Positions 1 through 11,304 of a DNA stretch of 64,000 bases are shown here, piece by piece. A program made the position numbers and the translations under genes. The stretch spans positions 1,488,001 through 1,552,000 of the forward strand of contig SDUX01000004.1 of assembly GCA_008729055.1 (NCBI GenBank), read 5' to 3'. The DNA is from Pyropia haitanensis. Lineage: Eukaryota; Rhodophyta; Bangiophyceae; Bangiales; Bangiaceae. The notes beneath the pieces are model-generated. The model was not told where the DNA came from, did not search any database, and saw only the letters and a list, made by a program, of their open reading frames with translations. Each line of letters begins with the position of its first letter. The first letter of the stretch is position 1.

Positions 1-1304
1 GATGGTGGGCCTCGACGGTGCGTGCGGGTGCCGGCAGCACTCGCGGGGGGTGGGGGGCTGCGAGGGGGGAAGGGTGTATTGTCGATGATGGGCTTGCGGT
101 CGTGGCTGCCTTATGGGCTTTCGAGGGGGGGGGGGGGCGGGGACGGCGTGTTGGGAGGACCACCATTGCGTCGTGAGGTGGGGTAGATGGGGGAGCTGGG
201 GTTGGGCTTTCTCACTCACTTGTCCTCGCTTGTCGCCGTGTTTCCGCGCGGGCTGCTCCATTCTAAGCATGCCAACGGCGCTGGTGGTGTCGCGCTCGTG
301 CCTCGCGGGGGCGTGCGTAGGGGCTGGCAAGACCACCATCCTGTTCAAGCTCAAGCTGGGCGAGGTAGTCCACACCCTCCCGACCATTGGTACGTCGGCC
401 GTGCTGCGCGGGGCGTGTGCGGCTGCTGCTGGACAGCTGGTTTCGGGGGGGGGGCACTGCTTCTGCTTGGGGGCAGGCGGCATCTGCCAGCGAAAAGTGG
501 GCCGGTGGACTCGGGTCACTGACGGCGGCGTGCGGGGAGGTGTTTGCTTGTGCTCTCGCGCTGCCCTTTGTGGCCTCTTTTTGTTGTGGCGTGTGCGCCT
601 GCTGCGCCGTCCCCCAGGCTTCAACGTGGAGACCGTGGAGTATAAGAACCTCACGTGCACGGTGTGGGACGTGGGGGGTCAGGATGTTGTACGTTGCTTC
701 GGCGGCCTCTGGACGTCGGTGGGGGGGGGGGCGGGTGTGCGTGCCCCCGCTGTGCGACTGGCAGGCCCGGGCCGGTTTCCACTGTTGCCCTGCGCTGCAT
801 TAGCAGCTGCCCTCGGGCCCCGCGACGGCGGAAGTTCCGCCACGCTCACCAACTTCTGCTGCTGCGTGCTCCTGCTTGGTGTTCTTGCCGTCGTTCTCTC
901 TCTTCTGATGGGCACCTTTTCCCACGCAATGGGTGGGTGGCGGGCGCGCGCCTCTCTGTCTGTCCCGCTCTTTTTGGCAGATCCGACCGCTGTGGCGCCA
1001 CTACTTTGACGGCGTCGACGCGCTGCTGTTTGTCGTGGACAGTGGCGACGTGGCCCGGCTGGCCGAGGCCGCCGCCGAGCTCGGCGCCCTGCTGGCCGAG
1101 CCGCAGCTCCGCGACGCGGCGCTGCTCGTGTACGCCAACAAGCAGGACGTGCCGGGCGCGGCGTCGGTGGCCGAGGTGTCGGCGCGGCTGGGCCTGCCCG
1201 CTCTGCGGGGGCGCACCTGGTTTGCCCAGCCGTGCGTGGCCACGCAAGGGGGGGGGCTGTTTGAGGGGCTGGACTGGCTGTCGGCCAAGCTCAACGCTGC
1301 GTGA
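1..1304 (+). CDS. ARF1: Arf-family small GTPase (ADP-ribosylation factor), 5'-partial, four exons visible
   Basis: Membrane-trafficking GTPase of the Arf family; the 5' end lies before the window. Exons read as 1-17, 321-389, 618-688 and 981-1304; introns begin GTGCGT, GTACGT and GTACGT and end in AG, and the phases join correctly. The spliced protein carries the P-loop GAGKTTILFKLKLGE, switch I PTIGFNVETVEYKN, switch II WDVGGQD followed by IRPLWRHYF, the guanine-specificity motif NKQD (in YANKQDVPGA) and the family C-terminal motif GLFEGLDWLS, then a short tail and a TGA. The P-loop is split by intron 1. Switch II would read QDV-IRP where Arf1 has QDK-IRP, if the GTACGT donor at 689 is the one used. 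The N-terminal myristoylation/amphipathic helix is outside the window. Arf1 versus a close Arf paralogue cannot be settled without exon 1. Confidence 0.9.
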
Positions 1305-3424
1305 GTGTGGAGCTGACCGCGTGCGCGGCCTGTGAGGAGGAGGGTGGTGGGGAGAGGAGCGGGGGGGGGGAAGCGGGAGGCCGCGCGCGTGCGCGACTGC
1401 GCACGCTGAGGGCACGCCGCGTGGCCGTCGTTCAACCTGTATATACACCGTTGTGGCGGCGCCACGACGCGCGGACACACGCCCCTTGTGAGGGGTCCCC
1501 GACTGGACTGCACGGTACAAACGCATGGACGAAAAAAGAACGCCGTGCAGCCGCGCGCAAAGAGCAAGCGTCCATATCAAGCGCCGTCTCGGGCGCGACC
1601 GCCAACGGCAGCGACGGCCGCACGCGACCGCCGCCGCCGCGACCACCAGCGGTGGCACTAGGTCCGCGGCGGCACCCGCGACCGCCGCACGGCCGCGTGG
1701 GCGGGGCCGCGGCGACCGTGGCGCCGCCACGGCCGCCGCCGTGCCGGTGGGCGAGGCGCCACGCGCACCGCCCGCACAATGCAAGGCCGCCCCACCCGGG
1801 TCGCCCGCGGGGCGCCGGTACACCCCTTGCCCGCGCGCGCGCCCGGTGTGTGCCGCATGGGGGTGGTGGCGACGGCGGCCGCAGCAGCGGCGCGGCTGCC
1901 GCTGCCGGTCCGCTCGCGACGGGCTGCCCCCGGCTGGAGACGCCCAGGGTGCCGGTGGGACCGCAACCCGCCGCGCCAGCGTCCCGAAATTGCGCGTGCG
2001 TCGCTGGGTGCTACCGACACGGCGGTCGCGACAGCGGCCGAGACGGCCAGGCGGGTGGCGCCGGGGGAGCGCGGCCGCGTGTGGGGGGCACGGCGGCCGA
2101 CAGCGGCGGCACGGCCGCCGGCGCGTCTGGCCGCGGGCGCGTCGCCGCCTGTCGCGGGCGCCCTCGACGGACACACGGCCGGGGTGGCGTGTGCGGGCGC
2201 CGGCGGCGGGGGTGGCGGGCGCCCGCGCCCGTGCGCGCCGGCGGGGTGGGGGTGGCGGCGGAGGGGGTGCCGCCGTCGACGCCGCGACCGCCGCGGCGGC
2301 AGCGACGGGAACTGGGGGGCAGGGCGGGGGTGGGAACCGCCGCCGCCCGCACGCCGCCGCGGCCATGCCGGCGTCGCCACCGGCCATCACGCAGGCGCTG
2401 ACGCCGCGGCCGCCACGGCCGGCGGTGACCCGAGGGGGGGAGGGGGGGGGCGGCGGCTGCTCCCGGCCACCGCTGCCGCTGCCGACGACGCCGCTGCCGC
2501 CGCCGCTACTGCCAAACCCCCACCGTCTGCCCCGGCGCCGCTGTGGGGCCGGCAGCACGCCGGGGCGGCGCCCGCCGCCGCCGCCACGGCGGCAATGCCG
2601 CTGTCCCCCCGCATCCATGGGGGTGTGACGCCAGCGGCCACGGCGGTCGGCTCGACCCCGTCGTCGTCGGTCGGGTGCCAGAGGGGGGCCCACGCTGGTC
2701 GGGCGGAGAAGGGCACAACGGCGGCTGCGGGGGTGAGGCGCAGCGGCGGCGGCGGCGGCGGCGGTGGTGGCAATGGGGGTGGCGGCGGGGGCGGTGGCTT
2801 GGGGGGCGGGTGCGCCGCGGCTGACGGGTGGTGCCCCCCGACCGGCACTGGCGTGGCCCGCCGCCGTCCGCCCGTCGCCATCGCGTCGTTCCATCTCTGC
2901 TCTGCCCAGGGAGGCATCGCCCAGCCGTCGCGGCACGTGCACCAGCGGCAATGTTCAAGAAGGGTGCACACCAGTAGCCCTCACAGGGGTCGTGCGGGCC
3001 TCGTCATAGAACCAGACACGTCCGTAGCAGCCGTGAGCGCCGGTCCCCACGGGATGCCATGCACCCAGCGTGGGGAACCCGCGACGCGGCCGGCAGGGGC
3101 GGCGGCGGCAAAAGAAGCCGCATGGGGCACCCGCTTCCCCGCCCCCCCCCCTCCCCCCCCGCAGCCCCCGTCCAAGTCCGTTGGCACAGCGGGGTGGAGC
3201 GCCGGCGCCCACTGGGTCCCCCCCTCCGTCTCGTACAAGCAATGAAAAAGGCAACCACCAAGCCACCCGCCGCCAGCCGACACCCACTGCCCGCCACCGC
3301 AACGGCCGCGACGGGGAGAACGTGCCGAGAAGAGGGAGCGAGGTGCACGTCGGCAGCGGTGTCAGCTCGCCCCCGCCAGCGTCCCCTCCACCCTCCCTCC
3401 CCCCCCCGCCCGCCCCCCACCCCC
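1305..3424. other. intergenic, convergent Arf/TFIIS; no gene seen
   Basis: About 2.1 kb of very GC-rich sequence between two convergent genes. Open frames exist on both strands but translate to Arg/Pro/Ala/Gly low-complexity sequence with no family signature. The only lower-GC patch lies about 130 bp after the Arf stop (TGTATATACACC near 1438, then CACGGTACAAACG near 1511), which could belong to the Arf 3' region. GCN-type triplet runs occur near 2745-2800. Confidence 0.5.
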
Positions 3425-3985
3425 TCAACACTTCCACCGGTTCCCACACTCCAAGCAGCACACAAAAGTGGTCATCGGCTCATCCGCCGACCGCGTCTGC
3501 ATCTGGTGGTATGTCGTCCGCCGCTGCTTGCACTTGCCACACCGGAACATGTCGGTCGTCGCGCGCGCACTCCCGCCCGGCTGCGCCTCGCGGAGCATCG
3601 TCTGCGCGACGTCCTTGCGGTACGCCTTGGTCTCCTCGTTGGCCAGCTCCTCGTTGCTCATCGTCACGAGCACCGCCGGCGGCAGGTCCCCGCACAGGAC
3701 GCCGCGGCGGAGGCCCACGTTCTTCGGGTCCTTGAGGTTGAACGACAGCTGCCGGTACTTGGCCTTGTACGCGCCGCCCGCGTCGGTGCCCGTCGACGCG
3801 AACATGGCCGCCTCGACCGCCGCCGCGGCGGGGCCCGTCGCGGCCTTGTCTTTGGCCAGCCCGTCGCTGTCCTTGTACAGCGCCGTGGCGATGAGGTCCC
3901 GCACCCGGTCGCGCATCTTGTCGCCGGTGGGAGGGAGGGGGGGGAAGGGCGCCAGGACGCCAGCGTCGCCGCTGCCAGGCACGAC

Positions 3986-4038
<53 letters not shown>

Positions 4039-4686
4039 GGGGGGGGGGGGCCCCGCGGCGGCGGCTTCCGTGGAGCCTTCCCGGGCGCTGCCGTCAGCGG
4101 CGGCCGCCGCCGCCCCGCCCTCCCGCGTCGATGACGGGCGGCGGGTGCCGCCGCCACTGCCGCCGCTGTCGCGGTCCGGGGCGTCACGGTCCCGGCGGTC
4201 GCCGCCGTCGCGGTCGCGGCGCCGCCGTGCCTCGGCGTCGCGGCCACCACCCTCCCCGCCGCCGCGGTCACTGCCACGGTCACGGTCGCGGTCGCGGTCA
4301 CGGTCGCGCTCTCGGTCACGGTCGCGCCCCCGGTCGCGGTCACGCTCCCGGTCACGGTCGCGCTCCCGGTCACGGTCGCGCTCCCGGTCACGGTCACGGT
4401 CCCGGTCATGGTCACGGTCCCGCTCCCGCCCCCGTTCCCGCTCCCGTTCCCGCTCCCGCTCCCGCTCCGGCTCCCGCTCCCGCTCCCGCTCCCGTTCCCG
4501 CTCCCGCTCCCGCTCCCGCTCCCGCCCCCGGTCGCGGTCGCGGTCGCGGTCGCGGTCGCGGTCGCGCAGCCGGTCGCGGTCACGGCGGTCCGGCGTGGCG
4601 GCGGCGGCCATACCCCCCCCCCGGCTCGACGCCGCCGCCCCGGCGGCGGCCTTGGCAATCGGCTTGTCCGCGACCTTGAGCGCCGC
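3425..4686 (-). CDS. TFIIS: transcription elongation factor TFIIS (S-II), C-terminal part clear, 5' end unresolved
   Basis: TFIIS enters the RNA polymerase II funnel and stimulates transcript cleavage to rescue arrested elongation. The last ~185 codons (3425-3982) contain central domain II (GDKMRDRVRDLI.., then NLKDPKNVGLRRGVLCGDL and MSNEELANEE) and the C-terminal zinc ribbon with CGKCKQRRTTYHQMQTRS, the catalytic acidic hairpin RSADEPMTTFV and the second Cys pair CCLECGNRWKC. Upstream, another frame encodes a long Arg-Asp/Arg-Glu dipeptide region (about 4090-4610) preceded by ADKPIAKAAAGAASSRGGG. The two frames meet at a 14-base G run (4037-4050), so they may be one protein with a homopolymer length error. 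I did not find the N-terminal LW domain; it may lie in upstream exons. The product is certain, the N-terminal extent is not. Confidence 0.85.
4262..4593 (-). repeat. hexanucleotide tandem repeats coding Arg-Asp / Arg-Glu
   Basis: Tandem CGGTCG/CGGTCA and CGCTCC/CGTTCC hexamers (plus strand). On the minus strand they read as alternating Arg-Asp then Arg-Glu dipeptides over roughly 100 residues, broken by a few Gly, Pro or His. The frame stays open through all units, as expected if translated. Charged dipeptide repeats of this kind (RD/RE) are typical of nuclear splicing and transcription proteins. Confidence 0.75.
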
Positions 4687-5984
4687 CCCCCCCCCCCCCC
4701 TCCCGCCGACGACCGGCCGTCACCACCCCGCCGGCCGCTGCCGGCCGCGTCGGCGGGCGTGCCCATCGTCTTGGGGGGGGGGGCGCGGGGGGGGGGGGGG
4801 GGGGGTTGCCGGCCGTCGCGGGGCCGCCGTGCACCGCGCCACACGGGCGGCGAGAGGAGGACTGTTCGCCACAGGCGGTGGAGGAAAAGCGCAGCCGAGA
4901 GAGGAGACACGGAGGGGGGGAGGGGGGTGTGGAACGGGGTGCGCGGTACGTACCGCCGCGGCCGCGCAGGGCGCCGTGGGGTGGGGTGGGGCGGCGCCGG
5001 CGGCGCGACGGGGCGGGTGTGCAGCCGCGGGCAGCGCACGGCCGCGGCGCCGTTTTGGCGCGTCGTCGTGACGCCCACGTGGCGGGGGTCGTCGCCCACC
5101 ACCCCAACAAAACAAAAGGTAGACCCCCCAGCCGCCACGGTCACCCACTCGGATCTGCCGCCCGTGTCCCGTCTCGCTGCGGGTGCGGCCGCCGCGGCCA
5201 AACACGGTGGAGGTCCAGAGGCGGTCGTGACCAGGTGGGCGCTGCCGGCGCGCGGGCCGCCGGCGTCCCGAGCGTCCAGCGTTCCCCGCGACGGCGGGGT
5301 TTGCCGGGGGACTGTGGAACAGGGCGACCCCCCCCACCACCGTGTTTCACGCCAAGGTGAACGTTGCCGTTGGCCGGGGGTGGTGCGGCGGCAGGGGCAG
5401 ACGCCGTGGACCGGGGCGGCGTTTGTAGACGCCGCCGACGGGGCGGCATTGACGCCAATGACCCGCCGCGGCTGTGGGCGTGCCAGCCGACCCACACGGC
5501 CGGTGCCACCGCCGGCAGCCGGTGGCCGACGCCCCGCGGGCGTCCGTTTGGTAGTGGCGCAGCCGCCGCCCAACCCACCCGCCGCCAGGTGATGCCGCCC
5601 GCCGCCAGGTGATGCCGCCCGCCGCCAGCGGCGGCGGTGGCCCGAGGCGGCGGACGTGGCCACCACCCACGCGGCGGCATCGCGGCGGGCCGCTGGCCGC
5701 CGCCGCCCCGCCCGCCGCGGCGGCCACCGCCGCCAGCCGCCGCCGCCGCCGCCGGCGGCGGCGGCCAGACCAAACGGCGGTGCCGTCCACGCGGGCGCTT
5801 GTGGTGGCACCGCGCAGGGCACCCGCGCCTTGCGCCCTCGCGTCGCCCGCCGTCCCTGTGGCGCGGCGGCGGTGGGGGGGGGGGGGGGGCGGCCGCGGCG
5901 GCCACCGCCGCGGCGCGGCGGGTGGACCGGCCGGCGCGGCCAGCGGCGGGACGGCCGTCGCCGCGTCGGTCGCGGCTGCCGCGG

Positions 5985-6033
5985 GATCCGCCAATGCGGC
6001 GGAAAAAAGAGACAACCAAAATTTTGGGCGGCC
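5985..6033. promoter_or_regulatory. candidate promoter island upstream of AK6
   Basis: A short lower-GC patch inside >75% GC sequence: a CCAAT-containing CCGCCAATGCGGCGG, then an A-rich stretch, then the palindrome CCAAAATTTTGG. It lies 345-390 bp before the AK6 start. A similar combination (CCGCCAATGGCGG plus CCCAAAACTTTGG) occurs at 40555-40670. Promoter function is inferred from composition and position only. Confidence 0.3.
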
Positions 6034-6228
6034 CCCCCCGCTGCCGTTTCGTTGCGTCGACTGTTTGCTGGCGTCGGCTCGGCTGGGGCGACGCGTCGAC
6101 CCGTCGCCGCTCGGGCGCGGGACGCACCGGGATCGCGACGCCGACGGCGTCTGCCCGTGGCGACCGCCGCGACCGCCGCTGCACCTGGCCGCCGCACCCC
6201 CACGACCACCCCCCGGGCTTCCCCTCCG

Positions 6229-6318
6229 ACCCATCCCCTACCCCCCACCCATCCCCTACCCCCCACCCATCCCCTACCCCCCACCCATCCCCTACCCCCC
6301 ACCCATCCCCTACCCCCC
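6229..6318. repeat. 18-bp minisatellite, five copies
   Basis: Five head-to-tail copies of ACCCATCCCCTACCCCCC, starting at 6229, 6247, 6265, 6283 and 6301, running into a C homopolymer. The minus strand has regularly spaced G tracts that could form a G-quadruplex. It ends about 60 bp before the proposed AK6 start. Confidence 0.9.
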
Positions 6319-6377
6319 CCCCCCCCCGAGGCCCCTCCTCCCAACGTTTCCCTCCCCCCCCCCCACTTGCTCTCGCG

Positions 6378-8676
6378 ATGGCGGCCAATGGCGGGGCGCC
6401 CCCCCCCCCCCGCCGCCGCCGCCGCCGCCGCCGTCTGCCGCGCCCGCGGCGGCGGCGGCGGCGGCGGCGGGCGGCTCCCCGCCGTCCCCCCGCCCCCCCC
6501 CCGCGCCGCGCATGACCGCCGCCGAGGCCGCGGCGTGGCGGCCGGGGCGGCCCAACGTGCTTATCACCGGCACCCCCGGCACGGGTACGTTGGCCACTGG
6601 CGGCGGCGGCGGCGGCGGCGGTGGCGGCGGTGGCGGCGGCCGCCTGCTACCGCGTGGTGCGACGTGCCGTGCCGCGGCTCGTCTGCGTGGCCAAACGGGC
6701 GTGCGGTGGCGGTCCCGCCTCGCCTCGCGGGCGGCGGCGCCCGCCGCTCATCGCCCCCCCCCCGCCACCGCCCGCGCTGTGCTGCTGCGTCTTGCTCCTT
6801 GCTTTTCTTGACACTGGGGTGCTGTGTTTGGTGGGGGTGCCCGGCATGGCGACACGCGCCGGCGTCCTCCCCCCCCCCCTCTGCCCCCGCTCTGCCACGG
6901 CAGCCCGCACCGGCTGCGCTTGGCATGCCGTCGGAGCGACCGCCACTGACCCCCCGCCGACGGCCCCGCGTCCTTCCCCCGCCGCCTGTGCTTGGCGTCC
7001 CTGCCCCCGCGTCTTCCTCCTCCCCATCCCCCCCCCCCCCCCCCCCAACAGGCAAGTCCACCACCGCCGCCGCCGTCGCGGTCGCCGTCGGCCTCACCCA
7101 CCTGGACGTGGGCGCCTACGCGGCGGCGCACCCGGCGTGGGCGTACGACGGGTGGGACGCGCACCGCGGGTGCCACCTGCTCGATGATGACGCCGTCGCG
7201 GACGGCCTGGAGGGGCGGCTCGCCACGGGGGGGGTCGTCCTCGACTACCACTCGGTGGAGTGGCTGCCGCTGCGGTGGGTGCAGCTGGTCGTCGTGCTCC
7301 GCGCGCATACCGGTACGGGCGGGGGGGGGGAGAAACAGTGGAGTTGGGGGAGATGGGGGGTGAGGGTGGGGTGCGGCGGAGGAGGGGGGGGCGGCCGCTG
7401 GCTGTGCGTGGCCACGAGAGTCAAAGGGAGGGTGGGGACTGGGGCGCGGGGGCGTCGTTGCGCACGCTGGGCGTGCACAGTGGCAAACGGGGTGGGGAGG
7501 GGTGGGGGGGCTGCCGGGTGGTGCTGGCGGTGGCTCGGCACGTCCCCCGCCGCGGCGAGCGTCGCGCTCCGCGCGGCGGCTGCCGGCGGCGCCTGTCCCC
7601 CCCGCCCGCCGTCCCCGCATGGCGGCCCGCTGGGGTACTGACGTCAGCCGCTGCGCCTGCCATCCTCACCGCGCCCGTTTCTCCGCGGCGGCGCGTTCCC
7701 CCCCGTTCCCCCCCCCCCCTGCGCACCCGTCCCCACAGAGTCGCTGTACGACCGCCTCACCGCCCGTGGCTACACCGACGCCAAGCGGCGGGAGAATGTC
7801 GAGGCGGAGGTGCACCAGGTGGTCCTCGACGAGGCCGCCGCCGCCTTCCCCGACACGCCCCGGCTGGTGCTGTGGGCGGACCTCCCGTCGTCGCTGTCAC
7901 GCAATGTGGCCGCCATCGCGGCGGCGTACGCGGCGCTGCCGGGCGCGGGGGGCGCCGGGGGGGGGGGCGGGGGGGGCGGAAGCGGGGGGGGGCGCGACGG
8001 CCGCGCCGCCGGCGGCGCCGGTGGCGGCGTCGGCGGCCGCGACGCGGACAACGACGGCGCCGCCGGCCTAAACGGGGGCGCCCGCAACGAGCGGCAGGGG
8101 CGGTCGCGCGCGCGCGGGGTGGGCGGAGGGGGGTTGCTGCTCGGTTGGAAGGGGGCGGAGGGGGGGGGGGGGGGACGCCCTCGCCCCGACTGCCGGCGCC
8201 CGCGGGCGACGGTGCGCGGCGGCGGTGGCAGCGTGCCGCGGCTGGGCGATGGCGGCCGCCACGCGCCGCGCGGCGGCCGCGGCGGCGGTGGCGCTGTCGC
8301 CGCCGCCGCGGGGGGCACTAGCGGCGGCGGCGGGCCGGCCCGCGGCGGGCGGCCGCGGGCGGCGGCCGCCGCCCGCGTGGAGCGACGCGTGCCCCTCGAC
8401 AGACGGCGGCGGCGGCGGGTGGCGGCTGGCGGCGGCCCGCGCGGTGGCGCCGCGGCGGCGCGACGGCCGCCGCCGCGGCGGGCGCCGCGGCGGGCGCCGC
8501 GGCGGTTGGCCGCGGTGGTGGGCGGGCGTCGGCCGTGGTCGGGTGCCGCTGGCGGTGGTGGCGGGTTGTGTCGTGTGTGTTGCGCGCCGGCGGCCGCCGC
8601 GCTCCGCGGGACACGAACTGAAGCAACAGAAAAAACACGGCGTGGCGCGTGCGCCACGCTGGGTGCGCGCCCGTAG
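6378..8676 (+). CDS. AK6: adenylate kinase isoenzyme 6 (AK6/Fap7/hCINAP), three exons
   Basis: Nuclear P-loop adenylate kinase/ATPase family needed for small ribosomal subunit maturation. Exons: start to 6584, 7052-7312 and 7739 onward; donors GTACGT and GTACGG, acceptors AACAG and CACAG, phases consistent. The joined protein has NVLITGTPGTGKST (P-loop, split by intron 1 after its last Gly codon begins), LDVGAYA, LLDDDAV, the family motif GGVVLDYHSVEWLP (GGxxVDYH), and SLYDRLTARGYTDAKRRENV with HQVVLDEA after it. I prefer the ATG at 6378, which needs one frame correction in the 13-base C run 6399-6411; the ATG at 6512 needs none. After AAIAAAYAALPG the frame runs on as Gly/Arg low complexity to 8676; AK6 proteins usually end near there, so the true stop or a third intron is uncertain. 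Confidence 0.88.
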
Positions 8677-9151
8677 ATCTACGGATCGTGGAGAGCCCAG
8701 CGGCGGGGCGGGTGGGGACCGCCCATCCCCGCCCAACAAGCAAGACGCCCCGGCGCGGGCGCCGCGGCGTCCACGGGCGGGCCATCCTTTGCCCCTGCCG
8801 TGGGGCCGCCCGCGCCGCCCAGCCGCCTACGGCAGCCACTCCGCCACGGCGACCGCCGCCGCACGGCCCCAAAACCCTCCCGGCGGCCACCGCCCCTCGG
8901 CACCCATCCGCCCTCGCCACCCATCCGTGCCGTTTCTCTCGGCGGGCCGCCGCATAGCACCCCCTCCCCCCCCCCCCCCCTGCGCCCATGCGTCCCCCCC
9001 CCCTGCCAGGCGTAACCCTCTTCTTGCACGCGGGCAAGTCGCCTTGCCCAGCGCGTCCCCCCACTCCCCCCCGATACCCCCCAGCCACCCCCAGCAGGCG
9101 GTCCGTCCGCCCCCCCACCCCCCCCCCCCGCGTGCGGGGTGCCGCGCCACC
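8677..9151. other. convergent intergenic spacer AK6/WD40 gene
   Basis: About 475 bp between convergent 3' ends, C-rich with several C runs of 8-12. No recognisable gene, repeat or RNA. Confidence 0.4.
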
Positions 9152-9426
9152 TCAGCCCTGCGTGCCCGGCAGCGGCGCCGACGTCCGCTCCTTGGTCGCC
9201 TCCTCCAGCGCGCCCCACTTGTCCTTGGCCGTCACAAAGGTGGTCAGCTCGCCCGCGCCGTCGCTGTCACTGTCGCGGCCGGTGGCGCCCGCGCCGCCGC
9301 CGCCGCCGCCGCCGCCACCGCTGCCAGACGCCACCCGCCGCGGCTGGCCGCGGCCCGTCGACGTGGCGCCGACCCCCGCGATGGGCCCGTCCATGTCGCC
9401 CACCCCACCGTCACTCCCGCTGTCGA

Positions 9427-9459
<33 letters not shown>

Positions 9460-10520
9460 TGGCGCCACCGCCAACACCCCCGCCGTCGCCGTCCGTGTCG
9501 CCGTCCGTGTCGACGAGCAGCTCCTCCTCCTCCACCTCCTCCAGCACCCCGCCCGCCGCGCCACCACCCAAGCCGCCGGCGGCGTAGCGGGGCGCCCCCC
9601 CGGGCGCGTCATAATCGCTGCTCAGCTCGCCGACGCTGTCCGCGTCCTCGGCGGCGGCGTGGCGGCTCGCCGCACGGCCCGCGGCGGCCACCCACACGGC
9701 CGCCGGGTCCTCGGCTTCCGCGTCGGCGGCGGCGCTCCCGCGCGCGCCGCCAAAGCCACCGGCCGCACCCCCCCCCCAGCCCGCGCCGCCACCACCGCTG
9801 ACGCCGCCGCCGCCGCCGATGCCACCGCTGCCGCGGGTGGGCATTGACAGCGGCACGGGCGGCATGGTGGGGGAGCCAGCGCCCACCCCCCCCCCCACTG
9901 CCGCCCCACCCCACGCGGCGCCGCCGCCCTCGTCGCCGCGGACGACCGCGACGGGCAGCGCCATGAGCACGTCGCGCTCGTTCTGCGGCAGCCCCACGCT
10001 GCCCATGCACACCGCCCGCCCCGGCTCGACCGTCCAGACGCGGAGCAGGCGGCGGCCGCCGCGGCCGCCGCCAACCACCAGCAGCTGCGGCGGCGCGCCG
10101 TGGCGCGGCGGCAGCACCGACAGGGACGCGACGGGCACGCCCGGCGCGTCGGGGAAGGGCGCAAACGCGCCCGTCACGTCGCCCGTGGCCACGTCGTAGA
10201 GGAGGATGTCGCCCGTCGAGGTGGACGTGGCCACCGTCTCCGCGTCGGGGCTGAGGAAGACCCCGTCCGTGATGATGCCGCCCGCGGGGGGGGGAGCGCG
10301 TAGTCAAACGTCACGTGCACGGTGGCGGACGTGACCGGGGGGGGGGCGAGCGCCACCGCACCGTCGTTGGCGGTCAGGGGGGGGGGGGTGCCGCCGCCGC
10401 CGCCGCCGGCCGCCCCACCGGCCGTCGACGCGTCAGCAGCCGGGGGGGGGGGGGGGGGGACGCCATGACCGCGGCGGCCATCGGCGGCGGCTCGGGGAGG
10501 CCCGCGTCGACGGTGGCCAT
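9152..10520 (-). CDS. WD40-like protein, possibly EDC4/Ge-1-like; reading frame broken at G runs
   Basis: The start is read as the ATG at 10520 (MATVDAGLPEPPPMAAAVMA). Three frames join at G runs 10442-10459 and 10286-10294: the middle frame ends ..SATVHVTFDYAL and the third begins GGIITDGVFLSPDAE, continuing VATSTSTGDILLYDV. This is a WD40-type blade (predicted strand, then a D..lyDv ending). A second blade-like unit follows (QLLVVGGGRGGRRLLRVW, then CMGSVGLP). The order blade, PVASLSVLPP, then RRLLRVW..C resembles the part of the decapping scaffold EDC4/VARICOSE around its last propeller blade, but the match is weak. The C-terminal half is Gly-rich and acidic (EEVEEEELLVDTDGD) and ends FVTAKDKWGALEEATKE. 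If EDC4-like, it would act in cytoplasmic mRNA decapping; otherwise an unassigned beta-propeller protein. Confidence 0.55.
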
Positions 10521-11225
10521 GGCAGCGGCAGCCGCGGGGGGGGGTGTGGGGGGGTGGCGGGGGGGGGGGGGGGAGGGAGGTAGGGGCGGACGCGGACGCG
10601 CGGCCCGGCAGAGCGGCGCGGCGGCCGTACAGCGCGGGGCGGTGACGAGGAGGCGGGGACGGCCGCGGCGGTGGGAGGCGGGGGATGGCACCCGCCGACG
10701 ACGCGGACCGAGGGGATCCGCAGACGACGCGGACGGGGTGGGCAACGGCGCACGGCCGGGGCGCGGCGGCGGCGCCGCGGCGGGCGAGTGGCGGGTGCGG
10801 GCTGTGGAGGGCGGTCCCGGGGGCGGCGGTGGCGTCGACGGCCGCCGCACGGCGGGGGCGCGCGAGGCCGCCCGCCGCACCCCGCCGGCGCGGCGCTGCC
10901 GGCGGCCATTGCGCGGCGGGGCGGTCGCTCCCCCCCCCCCCCCCCCCCCCCACCGCCCCCCGCGCGCCGCCCCGCGCGCGGGAGCGGGCCGCGGCGGCCC
11001 GCCACGGCCGCGGCGACCGCCGCGGCGGCGGCGGTTGACAGGCTGGCGCCGCCGCCGCTGCCGCGGCGGCGGCGGCGGCGCGAGGGGGGGGGCGCCCCGC
11101 GGGGCGGTGGCGGGCACGGCCGCCGCGGCCGCGGCGGGGCGCGCGCGGCGCGCCGCCGCGCGGGGGGGGGGGGGGGGGCAACGACCGACGCGGTCTGCGT
11201 CTGCCCTCCCCCCCCCCCCCTCTCC

Positions 11226-11304
11226 CGCGCCCCCGCCCCCCCCCGCCGAGCCGCTGTCCCCCCCCGCGCCCCCGCCCCCCCCCGCCGAGCCGCTGTCCCC
11301 CCCC
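11226..11304. repeat. 39-bp direct duplication
   Basis: Two adjacent copies starting CGCGCCCCCGCCC and containing CCGCCGAGCCGCTGTCCC, with starts at 11226 and 11265. C-run lengths within the copies are nearly the same. Non-coding context. Confidence 0.8.

Larger units (their letters stand above)
4687..6377. other. divergent intergenic region TFIIS/AK6
   Basis: About 1.7 kb between divergent genes. It holds long G runs (4775-4806 and 5877-5889), a short direct repeat CCCGCCGCCAGGTGATGCCG at 5579-5618, one AT-rich island near 6000 and an 18-bp minisatellite near 6230. No open frame here gives a recognisable protein. Missing 5' exons of TFIIS could be in the left part. Confidence 0.45.

Noticed and set aside
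846..2951. 701-codon open frame on the minus strand, with others of 300-950 codons such as 3480-6344 and 10374-13109
   Set aside because: Arg/Pro/Ala/Gly-only translations. Stops are so rare at this GC content that long frames arise in all six frames; no family motif.
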